A DNA stretch of 64,000 bases. Origin: Luteolibacter arcticus (GTDB lineage: Bacteria > Verrucomicrobiota > Verrucomicrobiia > Verrucomicrobiales > Akkermansiaceae). The notes under the pieces are model-generated. The model saw nothing but the letters and a program-made list of their open reading frames with translations. It was not told the DNA's origin and ran no database searches. Both the position numbers and the translations under genes were made by a program. The stretch spans positions 124,001 through 188,000 of the forward strand of contig NZ_JAPDDT010000011.1 in the NCBI RefSeq assembly GCF_025950235.1. The letters are read 5' to 3'. The first letter of the stretch is position 1. Every line of letters starts with the position of its first letter. This document shows positions 45,818-55,218 of this stretch, piece after piece.

Positions 45818-48800
45818 ATGTCCCATTCCTTGCTGGCCGTGCTCTGCGGCTTGTTGCCGCTAACCGCGCTGTCGGAAGTGTTGCCGACTCCATCCATCAC
45901 CGCTGCCACGCCGGGAGCGGATGCCAATTTCACGGCGGACAACTTGTTCGATAGCGCCGCGGAAGTACTAGGCGGGGAGTACAAGACGAATGCCGGCGGC
46001 ACGAACACGTTCGTGGATTTCGACTTCGGCAGCGCGGTGGCGATCGATGGCTTTGTCAACGTGACCCGCGAGTCGAACACCGCGAGCAGCAAGGTATCAA
46101 ATAGTTGCCTGATCTTCGATACCGATGGCGTGTCCGGCTTCAATGCCGCCGCCGATACCGTGGTGAGCTTCACCGCGGCCAATACCGGCGAGCGCGGCCA
46201 AGGCTTCGTCAACCGCTTCCCGAAGGTGAGCGCGCGCAAGGTGCGCTGGCAGGTGCTGACCACCGTCTCCGGCACCAATGGCAACACCGGCGGGATGGAG
46301 ATGCGCTTCCTGCGCGCGCCGGAGGGGGCTGCTCCCATCGCTGGCGTGGCGGCGGTGGCCGGGTCGCCCGCATTGAATGCCACCCTCGCATTGTCGAACG
46401 CCGCCAATGGTGTGGCAGGCCGCACGCTGCCCGGAGTCGCGATGACACCCGGCGTGGCTTATGCCAGCAACGGGCAAGGGACCGGCACCGAGATCGACTT
46501 CGACCTCGGGCAAATCCAGCCTGTCACCGGCTTCGACTTTTTCGACAACCTCGAGGCCGAGCAGCGGGTCCAGGCCTTCGAGTTGGTCTTCAGCAATGCG
46601 GCGGATTTCTCGACGACGGTGGCGACCCGCAGCTATTCGGGAAACTCGCAGTTCACGGTGTGGGATAGCTTTGCGGCGATCTCCGCCCGCTACGTCCGCT
46701 ATCGCGTCACCGCCTGTGCCGGGGTCAATCCGGGCTTGTCGGACATCGTTTTCTACGCGGGGTCCACTGGCACCTTGCCGGGTGGTTTCTCGGCCACCGC
46801 GAATCCGGCCAATGGCTGGCAACACGGCAGCAAGGCCACGCCGCAGGCGGAGGAGTTATCGCCCTTCGAGGTGGCGGCTGCGGCGGCTGCGGGCATCCCT
46901 TGCACCCGCTGGAGCGATGGCGGCGAAGAGCCTGCGTTCGCTGGCACGGCACCGGCCGCAGCGTGGGGCGCGGGGTGGGGGAGTTCGACCGCGGACTGGG
47001 AAGCCGGTCGCCTTTACCATGCGTGGCGCAGTGGCCATGGCTTTCCCATCGTCTCGCGATTCACGGTCGCGAAGGCCGGCGCCTACAATCTAACAGCCTC
47101 GTGGCGCAGTCACACGGTCAGCGGTTGCGCGGCCTCCGCGTGGGTCGTGGTGAATGGCAGCACGGTGGCGAGTGCCACGCTCAGCGGATTCGCCGGGACC
47201 ACTGGCGGCACGACCACGTCCTCCGGCAGCGCGCCGGTGGCGAATGCCGCGGCCTACGGGCTGTCGCTCGCCGCGGGAAGTACGGTGGACATCGTAACGA
47301 TGCCGGCATCGGCCAATGGCAATGTCGCGGTGATCGCGTCGATCGCCGAAACCACTGTGGCGGCGGAGACCACCACCACGCCGGTGATCCGGGAATTCTG
47401 CGCCGCGAATGACGGGGCGCTGGACGATGAGGATGGCGATAGCTCGGACTGGATCGAAATCTACAACGGCACCGGAGCGACCGTCGATCTCGCCGGCTGG
47501 GGACTCACCGACAAGTCCGGCCAGCCGAAGCAATGGACCTTCCCGTCGCGGCTGCTCGCTCACGGCCAGCGGCTGGTGGTCTTCGCCTCCGGGAAGGATG
47601 CGGCCAAGCGACCCGGCTACGGTCCGGCCAGCGAGCTGCACACCAATTTTTCCCTGTCGAAAGGCGGCGAGTTCCTCGGCTTGGCGAGACCGGCGGGAAC
47701 GTTTGCCACGTCGTTCGGAACGTCCTTTCCGGAGCAATACGACGGACTCACCTACGGCAGGGGATCGAATGACGTGACCGGCTTCATGACGCCGACGCCC
47801 GGAGCGGCCAATGGCCTCGCCACCACGGTGCCGCCCGCGCTGCTGGTTTTCTCCGTGCCGCCGGGCATCGTCAGCGGCAACAAGCTCGTCACGATCAGCG
47901 GCCATGCCGCCCAGCACACGGTCCGCTACACCACCGACGGCAGCGAGCCGACGATGACGAATGGCAGCACTTACAACGGCTTGTCCCTTTCGGTCACCGC
48001 GAGCCTCACGTTGCGTGCGCGGGCCTTTGCCAATGGCATCGGCGGGCCGCTCGCCGCGGCCACTTACACGCGGCTGGGATCCACCGCGCAGTATGGCATC
48101 ACGCCCGGCAGCTTCGCCGGAAGCCTGCCGGTGCTGGTGATCGATGCCTCGGCCGCACCGCCGGGGGACAAGACCCCGGTGACGGCGCGCTTCACGCTGA
48201 TCGACCGGGCTCTCGCCGATGGCAAGGCGCGGCTTGCCGGGGCTCCCGCGCTGACCACGCGTGGCACGATCAAGCTGCGCGGCCAGTGGTCGGCCAGCTT
48301 CCCGAAGAAGAGCTACGCGGTCGAGTTCTGGGACGAGGCGGATCGAGACCGGGCGCTGGAAGTGCTCGGCATGCCGGCCGAGTCGGATTGGACGCTCTAC
48401 GCCGCCTACCAGACCGACCCCGACTTCCTGCGCAATGTGCTGATGTACGATCTTTATCGTAGGATGGGTCGCTGGGCGCCGCGCACGCGCTACGTCGAGG
48501 TCTTTTTCAACACCACGGCCGGCAGTTCGCTCGATGCCGCGGACTACCACGGGATCTACGTCCTGCGCGAGAAGATCAAGGTGGACGGCGACCGCGTGGA
48601 CATCGCGAAGATGACCGCGGCGGACAACAGCGGCGACGCACTCACCGGCGGCTACATCATCGCCCACGACAAGTACGGGAACTTCGAGCAGACCCACCCC
48701 GAGCTGCTGACCGGCAATCGCGACGGCATTCCCCACTGGCCCTACACCGGTGGCGGCGCGTTCATCTACAAGACGCCCTCGGTGACCGACATCACCGCGG

Positions 48801-50605
48801 CGCAGAAGGCTTACATTTCCGACTACGTTTTGAAATGCGACGCCGCGATCGCCGCACCCGGTTTCCACCATCCGGTGACGGGGCTCCACTACACCGACTA
48901 CATCGGGCGCGATTCCTTCATCGATCATCACATGATGATGGCCTTCGCCAAGAACCTCGACGGCATCCGGATCAGCACCTATTTCGAAAAGGACCGGGGG
49001 AAGAAGCTCAAGATGTCGGCGCTGTGGGACAATGACCTGTCGCAATTCCCCGCGGACGCCGGGAGCGCGGGCGACAACCCGGCCACCTGGAACAGCGACA
49101 TGCCCGTTTCGGCGAACTACACCGACTACTTCTCGGTGGATGGCCGCACCGCCGAGGGCTGGTTCCACTACCTCCACCAGGATCCCGGCTACCTGCAGGA
49201 GTGGGTGGACCGCTACGACCGCTGGCGCAGGGAAGGTGCGCTCGACCTCGCGACGGTCCACGCGTTGATGGATGCCGCTTCCGCCGAACTCACCGCCCCG
49301 GACAACAGCGGGATCGCCTCGGCCAATACCCCGGTGGCCCGCAACTACGCCCGCTGGTCGCGCAGCACCCGCGGCATCACCACGAACGGCTCCAATGCCG
49401 CGAGCGTGATCTTCGGCAGCGCGTCTAACAGCGAGATCAATCTCCACAAGAGCTGGCTCACCCAGCGGCTCGCCTTCATGGACTCGTGGGTGCTGCGCAA
49501 GCCGGTGCCCTCGGTCGCTCCCGGTGTGGTGGCCGCGGGCAGCGTGCTCCAGCTTGGCTCACCCGATCTCACCGGCGCGGCGAAGATTTATTACACGCTC
49601 GATCGCAGCGATCCGCTGAAGGAAGACGGCACCCTGGCTCCCGGTGCGGTGGAATGGAGCGGCCCACTCACGCTGGTCTCATCCGCCGTCGTCACCGCCC
49701 GCTTGCATCAGCCATCGTCTGCCACGCCGAAGCATCGGCCATGGAGTGCGCCGCTGGTGGCCGGCTACGTCATCGATGCGCGACCCGCAGCGGCGGCGAA
49801 TCTAACAGTCAGCGAGCTGATGTACCATCCGGCTGATCCGACGGTGGAAGAAATCGCGGCCGGGTTCGCCGATCCCGAGGACTTCGAGTTCATCGAACTC
49901 CGCAACGTGGGCGGAGGCCGGATCAACCTGTGGAATGCGCGATTCACCGAAGGGATCGACTTTACCTTTCCGCTCACACTTGATCCCGCGCTGGCCGAAT
50001 TGGATCCTGGCGAATCGGTGCTGCTGGTGAGCCGGCCGGAGGCATTCCTGTTCCGCTACGGCGCGGCGGCCTCGGCGCGGGTGGCAGGAGCTTTCGACGA
50101 CGGCGACCACCTGGCGAACTCCGGCGAACGGCTGGTGCTGGTGAACGCTGCCGGTGCCACCATCCTCGAATTCACCTACACGGATGAGCCGCCGTGGCCG
50201 ACGGAGGCCGATGGCGGTGGCCTGTCTCTCCACTATCTCGGCGGCCCGCCGGACGATGCTGCCGGCTGGACTGCCAAGCTACCCGACCCGGGAGCCCCCC
50301 CCTCCGACACCGATGGCGACGGTCAAACCGACAGCGACGAATGGCTTGCGGGCACCGACCCTGCCGATGCCGGCAGCGTTTTCCGGATGACCGCTCCGGC
50401 CATCAATCCAAGCGGTGATTTCACCGTCCGCTTCCCGGTCGCCGCGGGTCACCGTTACCGGGTCGAGCGATCCATCGATTTGATCGAATGGGTGCCGGCG
50501 CAGGGGGAATTCGTGGCTCCGGCGAGCGGTTTGCACACTTTCACCACTGCGGTGGTGGGGGGGGTGCCTGTGTTTTTCCGCGTGGTCGCCATCGCGCGGC
50601 CGTGA
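45818..50605 (+). CDS. CotH-kinase family surface protein with discoidin, lamin-tail and chitobiase-like domains
   Basis: 1595 aa with a short signal peptide (MSHSLLAVLCGLLPLTALS) that lacks basic residues. Two F5/8 type C-like domains (about 20-310) come first. A lamin-tail domain (about 524-640; DSSDWIEIYNGTGATVDLAGW), a chitobiase-like domain (about 678-752; HTVRYTTDGSEPT) and a CotH-like atypical kinase fold (about 765-1145) follow. The CotH region keeps LRGQWSASFPKKSYAVEF, HHMMMAFAKNLDGIRISTYF and the metal-binding WDNDLS (Asp1071, Asp1073), so activity is plausible. A second chitobiase-like and a second lamin-tail domain (about 1235-1486) and a C-terminal module (DTDGDGQTDSDEWLAGTDP ... 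VFFRVVAIARP) end the protein. CotH proteins phosphorylate secreted proteins in other bacteria; the target here is unknown. Confidence 0.9.
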   Translation: MSHSLLAVLCGLLPLTALSEVLPTPSITAATPGADANFTADNLFDSAAEVLGGEYKTNAGGTNTFVDFDFGSAVAIDGFVNVTRESNTASSKVSNSCLIFDTDGVSGFNAAADTVVSFTAANTGERGQGFVNRFPKVSARKVRWQVLTTVSGTNGNTGGMEMRFLRAPEGAAPIAGVAAVAGSPALNATLALSNAANGVAGRTLPGVAMTPGVAYASNGQGTGTEIDFDLGQIQPVTGFDFFDNLEAEQRVQAFELVFSNAADFSTTVATRSYSGNSQFTVWDSFAAISARYVRYRVTACAGVNPGLSDIVFYAGSTGTLPGGFSATANPANGWQHGSKATPQAEELSPFEVAAAAAAGIPCTRWSDGGEEPAFAGTAPAAAWGAGWGSSTADWEAGRLYHAWRSGHGFPIVSRFTVAKAGAYNLTASWRSHTVSGCAASAWVVVNGSTVASATLSGFAGTTGGTTTSSGSAPVANAAAYGLSLAAGSTVDIVTMPASANGNVAVIASIAETTVAAETTTTPVIREFCAANDGALDDEDGDSSDWIEIYNGTGATVDLAGWGLTDKSGQPKQWTFPSRLLAHGQRLVVFASGKDAAKRPGYGPASELHTNFSLSKGGEFLGLARPAGTFATSFGTSFPEQYDGLTYGRGSNDVTGFMTPTPGAANGLATTVPPALLVFSVPPGIVSGNKLVTISGHAAQHTVRYTTDGSEPTMTNGSTYNGLSLSVTASLTLRARAFANGIGGPLAAATYTRLGSTAQYGITPGSFAGSLPVLVIDASAAPPGDKTPVTARFTLIDRALADGKARLAGAPALTTRGTIKLRGQWSASFPKKSYAVEFWDEADRDRALEVLGMPAESDWTLYAAYQTDPDFLRNVLMYDLYRRMGRWAPRTRYVEVFFNTTAGSSLDAADYHGIYVLREKIKVDGDRVDIAKMTAADNSGDALTGGYIIAHDKYGNFEQTHPELLTGNRDGIPHWPYTGGGAFIYKTPSVTDITAAQKAYISDYVLKCDAAIAAPGFHHPVTGLHYTDYIGRDSFIDHHMMMAFAKNLDGIRISTYFEKDRGKKLKMSALWDNDLSQFPADAGSAGDNPATWNSDMPVSANYTDYFSVDGRTAEGWFHYLHQDPGYLQEWVDRYDRWRREGALDLATVHALMDAASAELTAPDNSGIASANTPVARNYARWSRSTRGITTNGSNAASVIFGSASNSEINLHKSWLTQRLAFMDSWVLRKPVPSVAPGVVAAGSVLQLGSPDLTGAAKIYYTLDRSDPLKEDGTLAPGAVEWSGPLTLVSSAVVTARLHQPSSATPKHRPWSAPLVAGYVIDARPAAAANLTVSELMYHPADPTVEEIAAGFADPEDFEFIELRNVGGGRINLWNARFTEGIDFTFPLTLDPALAELDPGESVLLVSRPEAFLFRYGAAASARVAGAFDDGDHLANSGERLVLVNAAGATILEFTYTDEPPWPTEADGGGLSLHYLGGPPDDAAGWTAKLPDPGAPPSDTDGDGQTDSDEWLAGTDPADAGSVFRMTAPAINPSGDFTVRFPVAAGHRYRVERSIDLIEWVPAQGEFVAPASGLHTFTTAVVGGVPVFFRVVAIARP

Positions 50606-50694
50606 AGCGCTCCATCGGGCGTTCGGAAACTGAGTATGCATCGTAGTGCAATAGAGAGGAGGCCGCTCGGAGGAAGGAATGCCAATATGTTGTC

Positions 50695-53600
50695 ATGACG
50701 CTAGGAAACCGCTCAAGCTCACGCTTCCGATTCCATGGCCTGCGTTTCGCGACCGCCCGCCACCGTGGCTTTGCCCTCGTGGTGGTGATGTCCTTGATGA
50801 TGCTCATCATGGTGCTGGCCATTGGCTTGCTACAACTCGGCACCGTCTCGCTGCGAACTTCGAACCATGACATGGCGCTGGCCCAGGCTCGCTCCAATGC
50901 CCGGGTCTCGCTGATGCTGGCGATCAACCAGCTCCAGATGGAGTTGGGTTCGGACCGCCGGATCAGCGCTCCGGCCGGCATTCTCGATAGCAGTCCCGAT
51001 TCGCCCGAGGCGGAGGGAGTGAGCCAACCTCACTTCACCGGCGTCTGGAATGCGGCCGAATCTCCCTTCGCCAAGTGGACCCTCGACCGGCCGTCGTATG
51101 ACAAGGAGCAGAGCTTCCGCAGTTGGCTGGTGTCGGGCGATCCCTCGGACCTTCGCACGATGGACTTCGCGAAGACCGGTGCGCCATCGGGAGATGAAAG
51201 CCGCACCGCGGTAGGTGGCGGTGCCGACTCGTCGCGTGATGTGGCGGTGCCGGTGATTTCCAGCGAGCGCGCGGGCTTCGCGTGGTGGACGTCCGACAAT
51301 GGCACCAAGGCCGTGCTGCGTGCCGGCGAGGAACCGGACTCTTCCTCCAAGTACGAGAGCCTGGTAGGCAGCCGGCGCGCTAATGGCGATGGCCATGCCG
51401 CACTCGATCCGCGCCTGCCCGATCGCGACAATGGCCTGGATGGCCGGCTCGTCGACCTGGCAACCGCGGATGTCGCGGTGCCGCCGGCCGATCCCGAAGA
51501 CGTGGTTTCTGAAAAGTTGATCCACGATCTGACCACCCGCAGCGAGATCGTCCCGGTCGATGTGACCAATGGCGGCTTGCGCAAGTGCATGAATGTTTAC
51601 CTCGATTGGCTGGCTGCCCAATCGCCCGCCAATCGCGCCGCCGCGGGGACCCTCGGCAAGATGCGCAATGCCTCGATGGACTACCGCGTCTGCTCGTGGG
51701 ACCAGCTCCGCAACTACGAGAGCCTCGGGCGCGCGGGCAGCATGGTGACGCTCGATGCGGTGACCAAGCGTCCGAAGATCCGCACCTTCAAGCAAACCGG
51801 CGCGGCACCCGAGAAGGAGTGGAATCCCACGATGAGCGACGACCGCTTCCGCATCCAGCCGGTGCTGCTGAAGCTTTCCTACGTGGTGAGCTACGCGACC
51901 GAAAAGCTGACGGCACCTACGGATCCCAACAAGCCGTATGCCATGCGCCTTTTCCTCTATCCGATGGCGGTGCTGTGGAATCCTTACAACGTCGATCTCG
52001 AAGTGCCCGAGTACTGTGCGTCCGGCATCTGCCCGCTTACGTTTGACATCAACAAGGGTGCTCCCAACGCCTTCAAGCTGGACCTCACCAAAACCAACAC
52101 GGCGACGCGGCTTGCCTTCGGTCCGGAAATGGGCGGAGCTGAGAAGTTCACGAACCTGGTGATTCCTGCCGGGGCGACCAAGGTGCTCTATCCCCAGCCG
52201 GTGCGTTGGGAGTCCCACCCGGACGAGCATCGTTACAAGCCCAAGGCCCCGTATGAGTATTACATGTGGGCGCAGACGAAGAAGTTCGACCTGGGGGACT
52301 CGAATTTCGGCGGCGTTCTCAAGAACCTGCTGGGAAAGGCGGACAGCTTCGCGAGCATCCCCGGGCAGGAGCTGACCGGTGCACCGAGCGACGTGCTCCG
52401 GGTGGCCGTCTCGCCAGTCGGAAACGACGGCCTGATTTCCCTCGGCGTCGATGGCGCCCATACCGACTGGTGGGGAAACAATGGCCCGGGTGGAGACACC
52501 CAGGACACGCTGCAGAAATTCGGGACGTCCACCACGGTGAACTTCCGGATGGAGAGCTCGACGCCCCAGATCAGCCTCATTCCCGAGACGGAGGTTCCCA
52601 GCCGCACCTTCAGCCAGTTGGAGAACCGGCCGACGCCGCTGCTGTTGTTCGAGTTTTACCGCAAGGCGGCTGACGAAGACCTGTTTCCTAACAAGCCGGG
52701 ATCCTTCACGGTGGCGGGAAATCCGGCCCAGGGATCCACCAGCAGTTCCATCGGCAGCAGCGATCCGGTGACGCCGTGGTTCGAGAGCGCGTATTCATTC
52801 CGCTTCAAGTCACTGGGCTCGTGGCTCGATGTCACCAAGACCTTCCAACTGCCGCCGGACCGGGATGACCGCGTCTATTTCGGGGCAAGCTATTCGCCAC
52901 GCGGACAACTCAACGTGGTGGACCAGGAAATCCCGCTGTCGCCGATGGTGTCGCTCGCCGAGCTCCAGCACCTGCCGATGTTCGACTACCGGCCGACCTA
53001 CGATCCGGCGGTGAAGACCTTCAACACCGTCTGGTACAAGGGAGACTACGCGTTTTATCTGGGGCGGATGACCCAGTTCGCGCAGAACCATGCGATCGGA
53101 AACTCCTACGCGAGTCCGGGGATTCCATCCGACAAGCTGACGCAGGCCGGCTGGCGCACCGCATTCAGCTATGGTGAATTCAACCATCTGCGGGTGGATC
53201 GCTCCTATGTCGCGAATGCGGTGCTGTGGGACAGTTGGTTCTGTTCCTCAGTCGCCGCGCAGGATGGCCTGGTGCTCACGCAGGATGGCGACAAGCGCAA
53301 GTCGCGGGAGGTGGCCAAGGATTTCCTGGAAGGCACCACCTCCTTGCCGAATGATGCCGTCCAGCCGCGCTTCCAGGGAGATCTGGATGAACTCGTGAGC
53401 TCGCTCTTCGACGGCAGTGGCAATCCATTGCGCGACGCCCATGAGAAGATCGCGGAATACCTGCGCATCGAAGGCGGCTTCAACGTCAACTCGGTCTCGG
53501 AAGAGGCGTGGGCGCACTTCCTTTCCAATCTGCTGTCGCGGCCGGTGCTGATGATGGAGTCGCGGACCGGCACGGAATCGGTGTCGGTGCTCGCGCCGGA

Positions 53601-54279
53601 GAAGGACAAGTTCCTCATCTCCCGCCACTCGCTGGCCAATGCGCCGCCGGCCGAGCGCGGCAGTGGCAAGGAGCAGGAGGATCGCTACTGGAATGGTGCC
53701 CGCGAGGTGACGGCCGGCCAGATTCGCGAACTCGCCACCGCCATCGTCAAACAGGTCAAGACCCGCGGTCCGTTCCTTTCGCTCGGTGAATTCGTCAATC
53801 GCCGGCTGGTCCGCGAGGCCGATCTGGCACTGTGCGGTCCCTTGCAGGCGGCGCTCGACGATCCGGATGTCACCATCAATGAGCCGCTGCGCGACACCGA
53901 GATCACCGGCTCGGAATCGACCTCCAAGGGCAAGCCGCGCTACAGCTTCGCCGCCGCTGCCGAGGGCCCGCGCAAGCAAGGCATCGCGGGCTACGTCACG
54001 CAGGCCGACCTGCTCTCCTCGCTCGGCACCTCGATCACCCCCCGCTCCGATACCTTCACCATCCGCGCGATGGGTGAGGCGAAGGATGACAAAGGCAATG
54101 TGCTCATCCGCGTATGGTGCGAGGCCGTGGTCCAGCGCGGCTCCGCCTACGTCGATCCGGCGGATGCAGCCTCGGTCGCGCCGGCCGCGCTCAAGCCTCT
54201 CAATGCCCGCTTCGGTCGCCGCTTCGACGTCGTTTCGTTCCGCTGGCTCAATCCACAAGAAGTGAAAGCCGTTTCATGA
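50695..54279 (+). CDS. Verru_Chthon cassette protein A homologue, full length
   Basis: 1194 aa from ATG 50695 (MTLGNRSSSRFRFHGL), with a GGAGGAAGG about 20 bases upstream. The N-terminus is PilX/pilin-like: RHRGFALVVVMSLMMLIMVL, then SLRTSNHDMALAQARSNARV. The G-F cleavage site resembles prepilin processing, but the usual Glu5 is absent. The rest is a large, soluble-looking region with no enzyme motif that I recognise. The family is typical of Verrucomicrobiota and normally belongs to a cassette of pilin-like genes (A to D); B, C and D are not seen here. The gene overlaps the next by ATGA, so the two are translationally coupled. A truncated paralogue is at 18035. Confidence 0.88.
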   Translation: MTLGNRSSSRFRFHGLRFATARHRGFALVVVMSLMMLIMVLAIGLLQLGTVSLRTSNHDMALAQARSNARVSLMLAINQLQMELGSDRRISAPAGILDSSPDSPEAEGVSQPHFTGVWNAAESPFAKWTLDRPSYDKEQSFRSWLVSGDPSDLRTMDFAKTGAPSGDESRTAVGGGADSSRDVAVPVISSERAGFAWWTSDNGTKAVLRAGEEPDSSSKYESLVGSRRANGDGHAALDPRLPDRDNGLDGRLVDLATADVAVPPADPEDVVSEKLIHDLTTRSEIVPVDVTNGGLRKCMNVYLDWLAAQSPANRAAAGTLGKMRNASMDYRVCSWDQLRNYESLGRAGSMVTLDAVTKRPKIRTFKQTGAAPEKEWNPTMSDDRFRIQPVLLKLSYVVSYATEKLTAPTDPNKPYAMRLFLYPMAVLWNPYNVDLEVPEYCASGICPLTFDINKGAPNAFKLDLTKTNTATRLAFGPEMGGAEKFTNLVIPAGATKVLYPQPVRWESHPDEHRYKPKAPYEYYMWAQTKKFDLGDSNFGGVLKNLLGKADSFASIPGQELTGAPSDVLRVAVSPVGNDGLISLGVDGAHTDWWGNNGPGGDTQDTLQKFGTSTTVNFRMESSTPQISLIPETEVPSRTFSQLENRPTPLLLFEFYRKAADEDLFPNKPGSFTVAGNPAQGSTSSSIGSSDPVTPWFESAYSFRFKSLGSWLDVTKTFQLPPDRDDRVYFGASYSPRGQLNVVDQEIPLSPMVSLAELQHLPMFDYRPTYDPAVKTFNTVWYKGDYAFYLGRMTQFAQNHAIGNSYASPGIPSDKLTQAGWRTAFSYGEFNHLRVDRSYVANAVLWDSWFCSSVAAQDGLVLTQDGDKRKSREVAKDFLEGTTSLPNDAVQPRFQGDLDELVSSLFDGSGNPLRDAHEKIAEYLRIEGGFNVNSVSEEAWAHFLSNLLSRPVLMMESRTGTESVSVLAPEKDKFLISRHSLANAPPAERGSGKEQEDRYWNGAREVTAGQIRELATAIVKQVKTRGPFLSLGEFVNRRLVREADLALCGPLQAALDDPDVTINEPLRDTEITGSESTSKGKPRYSFAAAAEGPRKQGIAGYVTQADLLSSLGTSITPRSDTFTIRAMGEAKDDKGNVLIRVWCEAVVQRGSAYVDPADAASVAPAALKPLNARFGRRFDVVSFRWLNPQEVKAVS

Positions 54280-54968
54280 AAGCCATCCCTTTGCTCCGTC
54301 TGTTAGTCGCCGCTGCGGTCGTCTCGTGCGGTGCCTTGCACGCGCAGGACAGCGCGTCGATCCGCCTGCTTGCCTTCAGCCGCGTGGGCGATGCACTGGA
54401 GGTGATGGTCGCCGGTGCCGATGGCAAGCTGCTGAATGACAAGCCGCTGGCCTTGCCGACCGAGCAGCTTTCACCCGCCGTGACCGTGGGCACGCGCTCG
54501 CTGGTTTTTCAGACACCCGGTGCGACTCCCGCACCACTCGGGAAAGTGGACCTGCCCGCGACCGGCAAGGACTTCATCCTGATCTTCCTGCCGGATGCCA
54601 AGGCGGCGACGCCGTCCTACAAGGTCGATCCGGTGCCGGTCCCCGAGGGGGGCTTCGGGTCTGGCGATCACGCCTTCGTCAACTATAGCGGCTCGAATGT
54701 CGGCTTCGTGATCGGCGGTGAAAAGCTGCAGGTGCCGCAGGGGAAATCCGCGACCTATCATCCGAAGGAGACCGGGGGCAACCGCACCATGGCCGGCTAT
54801 CATCAGGGGAAGGATGGCAAGTGGAGCACGACTCCCTTTTACTCGAGCCGGCTGATCATCCAGGAAGGCGTGCGCAATCTGGTGCTCATCGTCCGTGATC
54901 CCAAGACCGGCCTGCCCGACTTCCGCGGCATCTCCGATTTCGTGGAGAAGCCGGCTGCGACGCCGTAG
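54276..54968 (+). CDS. Small exported protein coupled to Verru_Chthon A
   Basis: The ATG at 54276 overlaps the upstream TGA (ATGA), giving 230 aa; the longer frame from 54114 is less likely. The signal peptide is MKAIPLLRLLVAAAVVSCGALHAQ. The mature part looks beta-rich (FVNYSGSNVGFVIGGEKLQV; MAGYHQGKDGKWSTTPFYSS; VRNLVLIVRDPKTGLPDFRG). I recognise no family and no catalytic motif. The tight coupling suggests that it acts with the pilin-like protein, for example as a periplasmic partner. No similar gene follows the truncated copy at 18035. Confidence 0.88.
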   Translation: MKAIPLLRLLVAAAVVSCGALHAQDSASIRLLAFSRVGDALEVMVAGADGKLLNDKPLALPTEQLSPAVTVGTRSLVFQTPGATPAPLGKVDLPATGKDFILIFLPDAKAATPSYKVDPVPVPEGGFGSGDHAFVNYSGSNVGFVIGGEKLQVPQGKSATYHPKETGGNRTMAGYHQGKDGKWSTTPFYSSRLIIQEGVRNLVLIVRDPKTGLPDFRGISDFVEKPAATP

Positions 54969-55019
54969 AGTCCTTTGCTTTGGAATGTAGCCGTTCAAGC
55001 CGGGATCGGGCGAAGAATT

Positions 55020-55110
55020 GAATCGCGAAAGAACGCCAAAATGCGCGAAATTTGTTAGAAGAAGGGTCTTCTCCTGCCATTAGATTTCGCGCTTTTTCGC
55101 GTGATTCGCG
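55020..55110. repeat. Imperfect inverted repeat in a convergent gap
   Basis: The left arm (GAATCGCGAAAGAACGCCAA and AATGCGCGAAAT) and the reverse complement of the right arm (CGCGAATCACGCGAAAAAGC and GCGAAAT) are similar, around a 30-base centre with its own GAAGGGTCTTC palindrome. It lies between two convergent genes and could be a bidirectional terminator or another dispersed repeat; no long T-tract is present. The rest of 54969-55218 shows nothing I can assign. Confidence 0.5.
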
Positions 55111-55218
55111 GTTCACCTCAAACTTCCGGGGTGCCCGAAGAGCTGGAGCCGTTCGTCGCGAATCAGCAGCTACGAAACTTTGCAGGCTGCTCTAGCGCAG
55201 GAGCTCCGGGTCGACCGA

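Noticed and set aside
24118..54306. Recurrent TTGTTAG/CTAACA words within genes
   Set aside because: They stood out because TTA and CTA codons are rare in GC-rich genes, but a rough expectation for the 5-mer in both strands is not exceeded, so no motif is claimed.
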